Under the pieces are notes generated by a model. The model saw only the letters and a list, made by a program, of their open reading frames with translations. It ran no database searches and was not told where the DNA came from. Below are positions 36,448 through 45,131 of a DNA stretch of 64,000 nt, in pieces. Each line of letters starts with the position of its first letter. Position 1 is the stretch's first letter. The stretch is taken from contig NZ_PVEN01000012.1 in NCBI RefSeq assembly GCF_002973525.1, forward strand, positions 1 to 64,000, in the 5' to 3' direction. The position numbers were made by a program, and so were the translations under genes. Source of the stretch: Paraburkholderia sp. BL21I4N1 (GTDB lineage: Bacteria > Pseudomonadota > Gammaproteobacteria > Burkholderiales > Burkholderiaceae).

Positions 36448-37572
36448 TCAACCGATCACCGTCCACTTCCCGACTTTCGCGACTTCCCGTTCGTCGAAAT
36501 TGAAGCCGAGCCCCGGCGTCTGATGCAGCACGATGCGGCCGTTCCGGTGGCCGAGTTGCCGGTCGATCAGCCGCCGGAAGTTCAGCACCTGATCGTCCCA
36601 GAAGTACTCGACATAGCGCGCATTCGGTGTGGCCGCAACCAACGGCGCATGCACGTCGTGAAACCAGTGCGGGCACATCACCACGCCATAGCTCGCGGCG
36701 GTCGCGGCAATGCGCCGCCATTCGCTGATGCCGCCGCATACCACCGCATCCGTTTGCAGGATCGCGGCGCCGCCCTTGTCGAGCAGTTCCTTGTGATACC
36801 AGCGGCCATAGCCGATCTCGCCGGTCGCGACCGGCACGCGCGTGAGTTTGGCGAGTCGCGCGTGATTGTCGATATCGTCCGGCGAAAACGGCTCTTCGAC
36901 GAAGTACGGATCATATTGCTCGATGCGCCGCAAATGTTGCAGCGCCTGGGTCGTGTCGGTCCAGCCGTTGTTGATGTCGATCATCAGTTCGACGTCGGGG
37001 CCGATCGCTTCGCGCGCGGCACGCACGCGCGCTTCTTCGTCGCGCGGCGAAAGACGGCCGCCCTTCATCTTCACCGCCTTGAAACCCATCTCGACATAGC
37101 TCGCCATTTCCTCGCCGAGCATGCCCGCCGATTTCCCGTCGAGGTAATAGCCGCCGCTCGCATACGCCGGCACCGTATCGAGTTCCACCGCGCCGAGATA
37201 CTTGTGCAGCGGCACGTTGTGACTGCGTGCGTTCAGGTCCCACAGCGCCGTGTCGAGAATGCTGAGCGCGCGCATCACCGTGCCGGCGCGGCCGTGCAGC
37301 AAGGCTTCCTGATACATCGCCTGCCACAGGCCCTCCACCGCATACGAGTCCTGGCCGATCAGTACCGGCGCGAGCAATTGCTCGACGGCCACGCGTAGCA
37401 GCTCACCGCCCGCGCTGCCCACATAACAGAAACCGATCCCTTCGACGCCGTCGGTTGAGCGCACTTTGACCAGGCCGTAGTGACGTGTCGTCACCGTGCG
37501 GGTGGCAAACGAAGTCACCCGATCCAGCGGCACACCCGCCGCGCAAACCGACACCGATTCAATCTTTGGCAT
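36448..37572 (-). CDS. Mandelate racemase/muconate lactonizing enzyme family dehydratase
   Basis: A 374-residue enolase-superfamily enzyme. The start at 37572 follows GGAGGAG. The acid-base KxK motif is KAVKMKGG; metal ligands are Asp in LMIDINNGW, Glu in FVEEPFSPDD and Glu in VATGEIGYG; and CPHWFHDVHAPL carries the C-terminal His region. Such enzymes remove an alpha-proton from a carboxylate, and in this genomic setting dehydration of a sugar acid is most likely. It is divergent from a LysR regulator and close to a DapA-family lyase and a carrier, a typical sugar-acid cassette. Confidence 0.9.
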   Translation of the reverse strand: MPKIESVSVCAAGVPLDRVTSFATRTVTTRHYGLVKVRSTDGVEGIGFCYVGSAGGELLRVAVEQLLAPVLIGQDSYAVEGLWQAMYQEALLHGRAGTVMRALSILDTALWDLNARSHNVPLHKYLGAVELDTVPAYASGGYYLDGKSAGMLGEEMASYVEMGFKAVKMKGGRLSPRDEEARVRAAREAIGPDVELMIDINNGWTDTTQALQHLRRIEQYDPYFVEEPFSPDDIDNHARLAKLTRVPVATGEIGYGRWYHKELLDKGGAAILQTDAVVCGGISEWRRIAATAASYGVVMCPHWFHDVHAPLVAATPNARYVEYFWDDQVLNFRRLIDRQLGHRNGRIVLHQTPGLGFNFDEREVAKVGKWTVIG

Positions 37573-37665
37573 TTCCACACTCCTCCATGTTGGCGGACCG
37601 AACGCGTCCGATGCGCGTTCGGTGAGTTCGAAGTGTGATAGCCGCATGACATCGAAAACAGTATG

Positions 37666-37683
37666 CTTTGGCTTCTTCAAAAG
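37666..37683. promoter_or_regulatory. Possible LysR operator
   Basis: CTTTGG-N6-CAAAAG is an imperfect dyad ending 16 bases before the lysR start, in the 127-base divergent region. Position and AT content suit an autoregulatory LysR site, but the symmetry is weak. Confidence 0.3.
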
Positions 37684-37699
37684 ATAAAAATTCTATTCG

Positions 37700-38611
37700 A
37701 TGGACTCGCGCTATCTGCAGAGCTTTGTCTATGTGGTCGAACTCGGCTCGATCGCCGAAGCCGCGCGCCGGCTCGATCTGACGCCGGCCGCGGTGGCGCA
37801 GCGGGTGAAGATGCTGGAACAGGAACTCGGCGCGAAACTGGTGCGCCGCTCCGGCCGCACGGTCGGCACGACCGAGGCCGGCGAACGGATTCTGGCGCGC
37901 GCCCGGGCGGTGCTGCACGACATTCGCGACCTCTCCGCCGATCTGAACGACGCGTCCGTGCTGGCGGGTCAGTTGCGGCTGGGCGGCACGCCGACCATGA
38001 TGACGAGCCTGATTCCGGACGTGCTGGCCGCCTTGCTCGCACGGCATCCGCAGATCGATATCTATCTGGAACCCGGCAATTCGGTCGATCTGTACCGCAA
38101 GGTGGTGAGCGGCGATCTGGACGCGGCCATGCTGGTGCGGCCGCTCTTCGATCTGCCGAAAAGCTGCGACTGGCAAACCTTCCGCGAAGAGCCGCTGGTG
38201 CTGCTGACGCCCGCGTCGATGCAGGTCGGCGATCCGCACGAGGTGCTGCGGCGCGAACCGTTCGTGCGGTACGACCGCAACGTGGTCGGCGGCCAGCTCG
38301 CCGACGGCTACCTGCGCCAGCACGGCATTCAGCCGCATCAGCGCTGCGAACTCGACGGGCTCGATGCGATCGCGGTAATGGTGGATCGGGGGCTGGGTGT
38401 GTCGCTGGTGCCGGACTGGCTGATGACGCGCTTCTCCGGTCTCGCGCTCGCCCGATGGCCGCTGCCGTACGCGTTTCCGAAGCGCGTGGTGGGCCTGCTG
38501 TGGGGGCGCTCGTCGGCGCGCATGCGGCTGGTGCAGGCGTTTCTGGGGATCGCGCGGGAACTCGACGTCGCGCAAGCGACGCAACCGGTTCGACCCGGGA
38601 CACAAAAATAA
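37700..38611 (+). CDS. LysR family transcriptional regulator
   Basis: A 303-residue LysR protein. The N-terminal winged helix reads LQSFVYVVELGSIAEAARRL, TPAAVAQRVKMLEQELG and GRTVGTTEAGERIL. The rest is the two-lobed effector domain (LRLGGTPTMMTSLIPDVLAA and DGLDAIAVMVDRGLGVSLVPDW). It is transcribed divergently from the enolase-family gene with 127 bases between, the standard arrangement for control of that gene. It likely also controls the lyase and carrier genes downstream. The effector should be the sugar acid or its dehydration product. Confidence 0.93.
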   Translation: MDSRYLQSFVYVVELGSIAEAARRLDLTPAAVAQRVKMLEQELGAKLVRRSGRTVGTTEAGERILARARAVLHDIRDLSADLNDASVLAGQLRLGGTPTMMTSLIPDVLAALLARHPQIDIYLEPGNSVDLYRKVVSGDLDAAMLVRPLFDLPKSCDWQTFREEPLVLLTPASMQVGDPHEVLRREPFVRYDRNVVGGQLADGYLRQHGIQPHQRCELDGLDAIAVMVDRGLGVSLVPDWLMTRFSGLALARWPLPYAFPKRVVGLLWGRSSARMRLVQAFLGIARELDVAQATQPVRPGTQK

Positions 38612-38755
38612 TTAACGTTTGAAGCAAGCGGCTCACGCTTCTTCGCTGTTCATGGTCACGCAATACTGCGTCGGCGCCTGAATGCCATGCACGAATACAC
38701 CGCTGCAGAAGGCATTCGAGGACGCCGCCACTCTGAACACCGAAGGAGACAAACC

Positions 38756-39748
38756 ATGAGCACGCCCTCGTCCTGCTTACCCGGCACACGTGGCTTACGC
38801 GGCGTCCTGTCGCCGGTTCTCACGCCGTTCAACGCGGACGGCACGCCCTCGCCGGTCCGCTTCGTCAATCACTGCCGCTGGCTGCTGGAGCAGGACGTCG
38901 CACTGGCCGTATTCGGCACCAACTCGGAAGCGAACTCGCTCACCGTCGACGAAAAGCGCGCCTTGCTCGACGCCTTACTGGAAGCCGGTCTGCCGCCTGA
39001 GAGGCTGATGCCCGGCACGGGAGCCTGCGCGCTGCCCGACGCGATCGACATGACCCGTCACGCGGTGGCCGGCGGTTGCGCCGGTGTACTGATGCTGCCG
39101 CCGTTTTTCTACAAAGGCGTGAGCGACGAAGGACTGTTTCGCGGTTTTGCCGAAGTGATCGAAGCGGTTGCCGATGACCGCCTGCGTCTTTATCTGTACC
39201 ACATCCCGCCGGTTTCGCAGGTCGGCCTCAGCTTTGCATTGATCGAGCGATTGCTCGTGCGTTATCCGGGCGTGGTGGCGGGCATCAAGGACAGCGGCGG
39301 CGACTGGCAACACACCGCCGCGTTGATCGAGTCGTTCCAGGGTGAACAGTTCGACGTATTCGCCGGTACCGAAACGACCCTGCTGCCCACGCTGCAACAG
39401 GGCGGCGCCGGCTGCATCACGGCGACCGGCAACGTGAACGCGGCGGCGATCGTGCGTCTCGCACGACACTGGCGCGACGCCGATGCCGCGGACCAGCAGC
39501 AGCGCCTGAACGACACGCGCGCGATTTTTCAGCGCTACCCCATCATCGCCGCGATGAAGGCCGCGATCGCCTGGCAATCGGGCGACGCGCAATGGGCCGC
39601 GATGCGCGCGCCGCTCGTCGAACTCGACGACGCGCAGCAACGCGAACTGCGGCAGGCGCTCACGCGCGATGGCTTCGCAATGGAAGGCGCGGTGAAGCTC
39701 GCAGCGGGTTTTCAGCAACAGCACCGCGAGGAGACTCACACCGCCTGA
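38756..39748 (+). CDS. Dihydrodipicolinate synthase (DapA/NAL) family aldolase
   Basis: A 330-residue class I lyase with a TIM-barrel fold. GAAGGAGA lies just before the ATG at 38756. The Schiff-base Lys is in GVVAGIKDSGGDW and the catalytic Tyr in LRLYLYHIPPV. The pyruvate-binding loop reads FGTNSEANSLT, where true DapA has a GTTGE-type sequence, so lysine synthesis is unlikely. A 2-keto-3-deoxy acid aldolase or dehydratase role fits the enolase-family enzyme nearby, which would make the keto-deoxy acid. The precise sugar acid is not known. Confidence 0.87.
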   Translation: MSTPSSCLPGTRGLRGVLSPVLTPFNADGTPSPVRFVNHCRWLLEQDVALAVFGTNSEANSLTVDEKRALLDALLEAGLPPERLMPGTGACALPDAIDMTRHAVAGGCAGVLMLPPFFYKGVSDEGLFRGFAEVIEAVADDRLRLYLYHIPPVSQVGLSFALIERLLVRYPGVVAGIKDSGGDWQHTAALIESFQGEQFDVFAGTETTLLPTLQQGGAGCITATGNVNAAAIVRLARHWRDADAADQQQRLNDTRAIFQRYPIIAAMKAAIAWQSGDAQWAAMRAPLVELDDAQQRELRQALTRDGFAMEGAVKLAAGFQQQHREETHTA

Positions 39749-39858
39749 CCCACGCGGCCCAGCGCCCGGCAGCACGGCTCTCGGCCCACGTACACTCTCA
39801 CATCGTTCGCCCGCCACCGCACTCACAATAACCAGTACGGCGGGCCAGGAGACAAGCT

Positions 39859-41166
39859 TTGCTCAGTCACACGTCCTACCCTGCCGCGTTCGACGCGACC
39901 TCCGCGGACCCTCTGTTCCGCCGTGTCGCGTGGCGCTTCATGCCGCTGCTGTTCGTCGGTTATGTGGTCGCTTATCTGGACCGCGTCAACGTCGGTTTCG
40001 CGAAACTGCAGATGCTCGGCAGTCTGCATTTCAGCGAAGCGGCGTATGGCCTCGGCGCCGGTTGCTTCTTTATCGGCTACTTCCTGTTCGAGGTGCCGAG
40101 CAATCTGCTGCTGCATCGCTTCGGCGCGCGGCGCTGGATCGCCCGCATCATGGTGACCTGGGCGCTGCTTTCCATGGTCACCGCGTGGGTCCATACGCCG
40201 CTGATGTTTTACATCGTGCGCTTTCTGCTCGGTGTCGCCGAAGCCGGTTTCTTTCCCGGCATGATCCTGTATCTCACGTACTGGTTTCCGTCGCACCGGC
40301 GCGGCAAGATGACCGCACTGCTGATGGCCGGCATTCCCGTTTCCGGTTTGCTCGGCGGTCCGTTGTCCGGCTATCTGATGCATGCGTTCAACGGCGCGTG
40401 GGGACTCGAAGGATGGCAGTGGCTGTTCATCGTCGAGGCATTACCCTCCATCGTGCTGGGCGGGGTGATCTATCGCTGCCTCGACGATCGCGTGGCCGAC
40501 GCCGACTGGCTCACCGAAGCGGAAAAGCGCGTGATTCAAGGCGAAATCGATGCCGACGCCGTGGTCCGCACGCACGCTTCGGTACGCGCGGTGTTCGGTT
40601 CGGCGCGGGTCTGGCTGCTGTGTCTGGTGCTGTTCGGCATCGTGATGGGCTCGTATGCGATCGGCTTCTGGCAACCGACCATCATTCGCGGCACGGGCAT
40701 CGACGATCCGCTGATGATCGGTTTGCTGACCATGATTCCGTATTCGGCGGCGCTGCTTTCGATGCTCGCGGTAGGCCGCCATGCCGACCGCACGCGCGAA
40801 CGCCGCTGGCATATCGTCGCGCCAGCGCTGGTGGCCGCCTCCGGTTTCAGCCTGTGCGCAGCCAACGGCGACAGTGCCGTGCTGTCGATGCTCGGGCTCA
40901 CGCTTGCCGTCTCCGGCGTGGTCACCGCACTGCCGATGTTCTGGGCGCTGCCCACCGCGTTTCTCGGCGGCACCGGCGCGGCGGCCGGCATCGCGTTGAT
41001 CAATTGCACCGGCAATCTGGCGGGTTTCATTAGCCCGACCGTGATCGGCTGGCTGAAGAGCTACACGCATACGCTGGCGTCGGGGCTGGTGCTGACGGCT
41101 TGCACGCTGACGCTGTCGGCGGTGCTGATTCTGGTGTTTATTCCGGCACGGCTGGTGAATCGTTGA
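39859..41166 (+). CDS. MFS transporter, sugar-acid/anion symporter type
   Basis: A 435-residue carrier of the anion:cation symporter family with about twelve helices. The start is a TTG at 39859; AGGAGA lies seven bases upstream, and the next Met is already inside the first helix, so the rare start is well supported. Motifs are VAYLDRVNVGFAKLQM, FFIGYFLFEVPSNLLLHRFG and GVAEAGFFPGMILYLTYWFP. It ends the enolase, DapA-family, carrier cassette and likely imports its substrate. Confidence 0.88.
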   Translation: MLSHTSYPAAFDATSADPLFRRVAWRFMPLLFVGYVVAYLDRVNVGFAKLQMLGSLHFSEAAYGLGAGCFFIGYFLFEVPSNLLLHRFGARRWIARIMVTWALLSMVTAWVHTPLMFYIVRFLLGVAEAGFFPGMILYLTYWFPSHRRGKMTALLMAGIPVSGLLGGPLSGYLMHAFNGAWGLEGWQWLFIVEALPSIVLGGVIYRCLDDRVADADWLTEAEKRVIQGEIDADAVVRTHASVRAVFGSARVWLLCLVLFGIVMGSYAIGFWQPTIIRGTGIDDPLMIGLLTMIPYSAALLSMLAVGRHADRTRERRWHIVAPALVAASGFSLCAANGDSAVLSMLGLTLAVSGVVTALPMFWALPTAFLGGTGAAAGIALINCTGNLAGFISPTVIGWLKSYTHTLASGLVLTACTLTLSAVLILVFIPARLVNR

Positions 41167-41207
41167 GGCTTGCGGCGGCGGTGTTGTCCGCGCGGCCGCC
41201 GCCACCT

Positions 41208-41227
41208 CGACACCCTTCGACACCCTT
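41208..41227. repeat. Short tandem repeat, two copies of CGACACCCTT
   Basis: Two exact 10-base copies lie side by side between the MFS stop and the dsbA-like gene, about 60 bases before that gene's ATG. It could be a chance duplication or a binding site near its promoter. Confidence 0.5.
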
Positions 41228-41285
41228 AAGCATCGTTTAATTTTTCTATGTTTTGCTCGGGGCCCGTTTCCTCCCTTTTGCAACC

Positions 41286-41930
41286 ATGAAAACCCTCTTC
41301 CGCGCCTCGATCGTCGCCGTTACCCTGTTTGCCGCCGCCCTTTCCACGGCCCATGCTTCGACGTCCGCGCCGGTAGCCGGCAAGGAATACACGGTTCTTT
41401 CCACGCCGCAACCGGTGGATGCGCCCGGCAAGATCGTCGTCACGGAGTTCATGTGGTACGGCTGTCCGCACTGCGCCGAGTTCGATCCGTATCTGGAAGC
41501 ATGGGTCAAGAAGCAGGGCCCGGACGTGGTGTTTCAGCGGGTCCCGGTCGCTTTCCGCGACGATTTCGTGCCCCACTCGCGAATGTTCCATGCGCTCGAC
41601 GCGCTGGGCCTGGCATCACGACTGACGCCGGTGGTTTTCAACGAAATCTACGTGAAGAAAGACTATTTGCTGACGCCGGATTCGCAAGCGGCCTTCCTCG
41701 CCACCCAAGGCGTCGACAAAGCCAAATACCTGCAGGCATATAACTCGTTCTCGACACAAAGCGCGTTGCAGCGCGACACACGGTTGATCAAGGACTATCA
41801 GGTCAACGCGACGCCCACGTTGGCCGTACAGGGCAAGTATTTGACTGGCCCGGCCAGCACGGAAAGTTTGCCGGGCACGATTCAGGTGCTGGATTATCTG
41901 GTGGCGTCGGTGCGGGCGAAAAAGCTGTAA
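41286..41930 (+). CDS. dsbA: DsbA-family thiol:disulfide oxidoreductase
   Basis: A 214-residue periplasmic protein with a signal peptide (TLFRASIVAVTLFAAALSTA, cleavage near AHA). The thioredoxin-fold active site is CPHC in FMWYGCPHCAEF, the same dipeptide as DsbA, and the cis-Pro loop is NATPTLAV. An inserted helical domain separates the two, as in DsbA. It would introduce disulfides into exported proteins. It is monocistronic, with an AT-rich promoter-like stretch at about 41228-41255. A second DsbA paralogue elsewhere in the genome is possible, so the gene name is tentative. Confidence 0.88.
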   Translation: MKTLFRASIVAVTLFAAALSTAHASTSAPVAGKEYTVLSTPQPVDAPGKIVVTEFMWYGCPHCAEFDPYLEAWVKKQGPDVVFQRVPVAFRDDFVPHSRMFHALDALGLASRLTPVVFNEIYVKKDYLLTPDSQAAFLATQGVDKAKYLQAYNSFSTQSALQRDTRLIKDYQVNATPTLAVQGKYLTGPASTESLPGTIQVLDYLVASVRAKKL

Positions 41931-41975
41931 GGGCTCGCCGCCGCAAAAATCCGTTACCTGAATCCGGCCGACGTT

Positions 41976-42338
41976 GTGACGTCGGCGTCGTCTGCCCAAA
42001 CGCACGAATCAGATAACGGGTTCGTCGCCACGGCGGCACACGCCGACGCGACGCTCGACCGGATTCATCAGCGTCACAAGATCGTGCTCGGCGCGCTGCT
42101 GGTGTCGCCGCTGTGGCCCGTTCGGGTCGTCACGCGTGCCTATATGCAGGTGTTCCGCAACGCCCCGCTGCTCGTGCTGATCTATTTTTCAACCTACGTG
42201 TTCCCGTTCGAAATCGACATCGGCCATGTTTCGCTGCCCTTTCCCGACTGGATCAAGGTCACGCTCGGTCTCGCGCTGCCGAACACCGCGGCCGCGCGGC
42301 GCGAATCCGCGCCGTTGACGGCGAGCAATTTACGGTAG
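41976..42338 (+). pseudogene. Remnant of an amino acid ABC transporter permease
   Basis: The frame encodes SPLWPVRVVTRAYMQVFRNA then PLLVLIYFSTYVFPFEI, typical of the N-terminal part of HisM/GlnP permeases, and ends in VTLGLALPNTAAARRESA. The expected second half, with its EAA loop and remaining helices, is missing. The residues before about 42100 are also unlike a normal permease start. It is therefore a gene fragment left by deletion. It lies just past the 3' end of the nine-gene operon, which has its own intact fused permease. Confidence 0.6.
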
Positions 42339-42427
42339 GCCGCATCGTCGGCACCGGCGAACGCGGCGGCAAGAAAGTCGAGAAGGCCACGCCTCACGCT
42401 TTCGATATGGCGGTTTCAGCGTTGCGA

Positions 42428-42955
42428 CTATTCGCCAGGCGGCGCGGCGAGAGACTTCTCGAACAGATAACCCGGCGGCTCGTCCTCCCCGAAGTCATGC
42501 GCCGACAGCAGCGTATAGCCGTTGGTTTGGTAAAGCGCTATCGCCTCAGGCTGGCGCGGCCCCGTGCCAAGAAACACGCGCGTATAACCCAGCCGCGCGG
42601 CCTGCGCTTCCAGCTCGGCCAGCACACGCCGTGCAAGCCCCTGACGGCGATGCCGGCCGCTCGCCCAGATGCGTTTGAATTCGGCAGTGCCGGGATCGGC
42701 GTGGCGCATGAACGCACCGCCCGCGATCGCCTCGCCGTTGCGCAGGAGCAGCACGAACGCGCCCTCCGGCGCGGCGAACGCCTCGACCGGATAGCGCTGC
42801 ATTTCATGGGCGATCTCCTGCTCGTCGATCAGGCCGGCGTAACGGCTGCCATATTCGTGCGCCAGTTCGTCGAACAGCGGACGCGCCAGCGGATCGAGAA
42901 CCGACACGTACACGAGTCGATCGTCCGTGGCGACGGAGGAAAGCACCGCTGACAT
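42428..42955 (-). CDS. GNAT family N-acetyltransferase (copy 1)
   Basis: A 175-residue acetyltransferase expected to transfer acetyl from acetyl-CoA to an amine. The cofactor motif is RRQGLARRVLAELEAQA, preceded by EFKRIWASGRHR and followed by LGYTRVFLGTGPRQPEAIAL, an order typical of the family. It starts three bases after the stop of the LLM gene and is the last gene of the nine-gene operon. It is clearly related to the GNAT gene at the other end (53170-53721): AEFKRIW matches AELKRIW, and both carry RRQGLARRV. By analogy with Bacillus YtmI/YxeL, N-acetylation of an S-substituted cysteine is a plausible role. Confidence 0.88.
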   Translation of the reverse strand: MSAVLSSVATDDRLVYVSVLDPLARPLFDELAHEYGSRYAGLIDEQEIAHEMQRYPVEAFAAPEGAFVLLLRNGEAIAGGAFMRHADPGTAEFKRIWASGRHRRQGLARRVLAELEAQAARLGYTRVFLGTGPRQPEAIALYQTNGYTLLSAHDFGEDEPPGYLFEKSLAAPPGE

Positions 42956-42958
42956 ACC

Positions 42959-44041
42959 CTATCTCCTTGCCTGCGCGTAACGAACCGGCAGTTCAGCAGG
43001 TGTGGTGAGTTGCGAAACCTGCGCGTCCGCCGGCCGCCAGCCCAGTTCAGGGGCCACTCGCGTGACGACATCTTCGAGGATCTGCTGATAGTTCTCGAAC
43101 GGCAGATCATACGGCAACTCGAGGCGCAATTCGCTCACCTGGCCGAGCACCGGATCGTCCAGCAGACGAGCGACGATCTCATCGGCCGACCCCACCAGGT
43201 CCGGCACGAACAGCGTGCGCCGCTCGCCCTGCGGCGTCAGTGTGCGCGCGTGGCGCGCTGCGGCGAACTCGCGATAGCGCTGCCGGGTGCGGGCGTCGGC
43301 GCCGTCGGTCGGCACGATCACGCGGCCCAGCGCGATGCGCGGCGTGCGCGTCTCACGCCAGTGCGCACGGAACAGGTCGAGCTGTTTCACTTGCGCGTCG
43401 CGATAGTCGTCTGTGCCCTCGCCTGTCGTGATGTTGCCGATCAGCAGATTGAAGCCGTGACGGCCGGCCCATTCGATGGATCGCTGCGAACCGGCGCCGT
43501 ACCAGAGCCGATCCGTCAGGCCCGGTGCGAACGGGCTCACGCGCGGCCGCACGCGGCCCGCCGCCGATTCGACGAAACTGTCCTCGTCGCCGAGCCATTC
43601 GCCCGCCAGATTGCGGCGCAGACGCTCGACACGCGCGTGCGAAAAGTCGATCAACTCGGGATTGGCATCGAACAGACGCTCACCGAGCAGAATGCCGTGC
43701 GCCGGCGCGCCCGCGCTCAATCCGATATTCAGGCGGCCGTGCGACAGCACGTCGACGGTGGCCAGATCCTCGGCCAGCCGGAACGGATTCTCATAACCCA
43801 TCTGGATCACCGCCGCGCCGAGTCCGATGCGTGTGGTGCGCTGGCTCGCCGCCGCGAGAAACGTCGCGGCGGACGACACCGCGCGCTCCAGATGTCGCTG
43901 ACGGACCCACGCGCTGTCGTAGCCAAGCGCTTCGCCGACGCCGAACAGGTCGAGCGTGCGCTCGAAACCGGCGAGCGGTGCATCGTCGGGATAATTACCC
44001 GGTGTCAGGAAAGCAAGATGATCGATGCGAACCGCGCACAT
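42959..44041 (-). CDS. LLM class flavin-dependent oxidoreductase (YtmO/luciferase-like)
   Basis: A 360-residue bacterial luciferase-like monooxygenase using reduced flavin. The start at 44041 follows a strong AAGGAGG. Marks are DHLAFLTPGNYPDDAPLAGFE, YDSAWVRQRH, TTRIGLGAAVIQMGYENPFR, the LSHGRLNIGLSAGAP loop and DRLWYGAGSQRSIEWAGRHG. It lies between a binding-protein gene and the GNAT gene in one operon. It probably oxygenates a sulfur compound or its acetylated form; the reductant would come from a flavin reductase not seen here. Confidence 0.87.
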   Translation of the reverse strand: MCAVRIDHLAFLTPGNYPDDAPLAGFERTLDLFGVGEALGYDSAWVRQRHLERAVSSAATFLAAASQRTTRIGLGAAVIQMGYENPFRLAEDLATVDVLSHGRLNIGLSAGAPAHGILLGERLFDANPELIDFSHARVERLRRNLAGEWLGDEDSFVESAAGRVRPRVSPFAPGLTDRLWYGAGSQRSIEWAGRHGFNLLIGNITTGEGTDDYRDAQVKQLDLFRAHWRETRTPRIALGRVIVPTDGADARTRQRYREFAAARHARTLTPQGERRTLFVPDLVGSADEIVARLLDDPVLGQVSELRLELPYDLPFENYQQILEDVVTRVAPELGWRPADAQVSQLTTPAELPVRYAQARR

Positions 44042-44134
44042 TGTGGACCTCCTTGTCGTTCTGAAAATTGCGTTGGCTTCGTACTGACAATGCATGCGTC
44101 AGTGCGACGGATAGCAGGCCACGCACCGCCCGGT

Positions 44135-45127
44135 TCACGTATCCGGATAGCCCGGCGGATTGGTTTCCGAGTGGTCGACGGCTTGCGCCTGCACGCCCCA
44201 GCGCGTCAGCGCCGCGCGATACTGGCCGTCGCGGATCAGCCGGTTGGTCGCCGCCGTCAGCGCCGGCGCGAGCCCGCTGTCCTTGCGCGTCGCGATCGCA
44301 ACGTCGGCCGTGACGGGCCAGCCCGCGTTGACCGTGCCGACACGCTGGGTCTGCCCTTGCGTCGCGGCCTCGTAGGCCTGCTGCGCATCCGGATTGAAGA
44401 TCGCGTCCACCCGTCCCGACAGCAACGCGAGCCGCCCCGACGCGGGGTCGTCGTCGTAGTACTGCAGCGTGGCCGCCTTCAGGCCTTGCGCCACGTTGCG
44501 CCGGTTCCATTCGAGCAGGATGTGCTCCTGAATCGTCCCGGAGCCGGTGACGATCCGTAACCCCGCGATATCGCGCGGCTCGCGGATCGCCCTGATGGGG
44601 CTGTCGTTGCGTACATAGAAGCCGTGCAGGCCGAGCCGGTAGGTGGTGAAGTCGAACTTCTTCTTGCGCCCCTCGGTCACGCCCACGTTCGAAATCACTG
44701 CATCGTAGCGGCCCGAGGTCAGACCGAGCGGCCAGTCGGCCCACGCGACCGGCACCAGTTGAAGCCGCAGGCCGAGCGCATCCGCGAGGAGTTGGGCATA
44801 GTCGGGATCGGCGCCCACCACGCTGTGCGCATCGGTCGCATAAGTGGCGATGGGCGGCGCGGCCGGTGCGACGGCCACGGTGAACACGCCGGGCGTGACG
44901 AAACGGTAGCTTGCGGCGGCGCGTAGCGCGTCGGGATCTTTCGGGGCACGCACGCGGCCTTTCTGCTCCGCGCTGAAGTCGAAAGACTGCGCGGCGGCTT
45001 GCGCGATCCCGCCATGCCACGCGAGCGGCATGGCGGCCAGTGCGGCCAGCTCGAGCAGGAACGTACGGCGTTGCGGGTGCGATGGATTCCGATTCAGCGT
45101 GTCGGGTTGTCGTTGTCGTCGTCGCAT
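44135..45127 (-). CDS. Amino acid ABC transporter, periplasmic binding protein (copy 1)
   Basis: A 330-residue family 3 binding protein with a twin-arginine-like export signal (QRRTFLLELAALAAMPLA). The mature part has PIATYATDAHSVVGADPDYA, VISNVGVTEGRKKKFDF, then IREPRDIAGLRIVTGSGT. It starts four bases after the stop of the fused permease-ATPase. It is a close relative of the protein at 52182-53117, with almost gap-free matching segments, so the operon carries two receptors for related ligands. Cystine-like or S-substituted cysteine ligands are suggested by context. Confidence 0.9.
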   Translation of the reverse strand: MRRRQRQPDTLNRNPSHPQRRTFLLELAALAAMPLAWHGGIAQAAAQSFDFSAEQKGRVRAPKDPDALRAAASYRFVTPGVFTVAVAPAAPPIATYATDAHSVVGADPDYAQLLADALGLRLQLVPVAWADWPLGLTSGRYDAVISNVGVTEGRKKKFDFTTYRLGLHGFYVRNDSPIRAIREPRDIAGLRIVTGSGTIQEHILLEWNRRNVAQGLKAATLQYYDDDPASGRLALLSGRVDAIFNPDAQQAYEAATQGQTQRVGTVNAGWPVTADVAIATRKDSGLAPALTAATNRLIRDGQYRAALTRWGVQAQAVDHSETNPPGYPDT

Positions 45128-45131
45128 ACGG

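Noticed and set aside
38756..39748. Lysine biosynthesis dapA
   Set aside because: The GTTGE-type loop is replaced by GTNSEA, and the neighbours are sugar-acid genes.
42113..42952. 279-codon plus-strand frame
   Set aside because: It mostly runs antisense to the GNAT gene, and its first part is another frame of the permease remnant.
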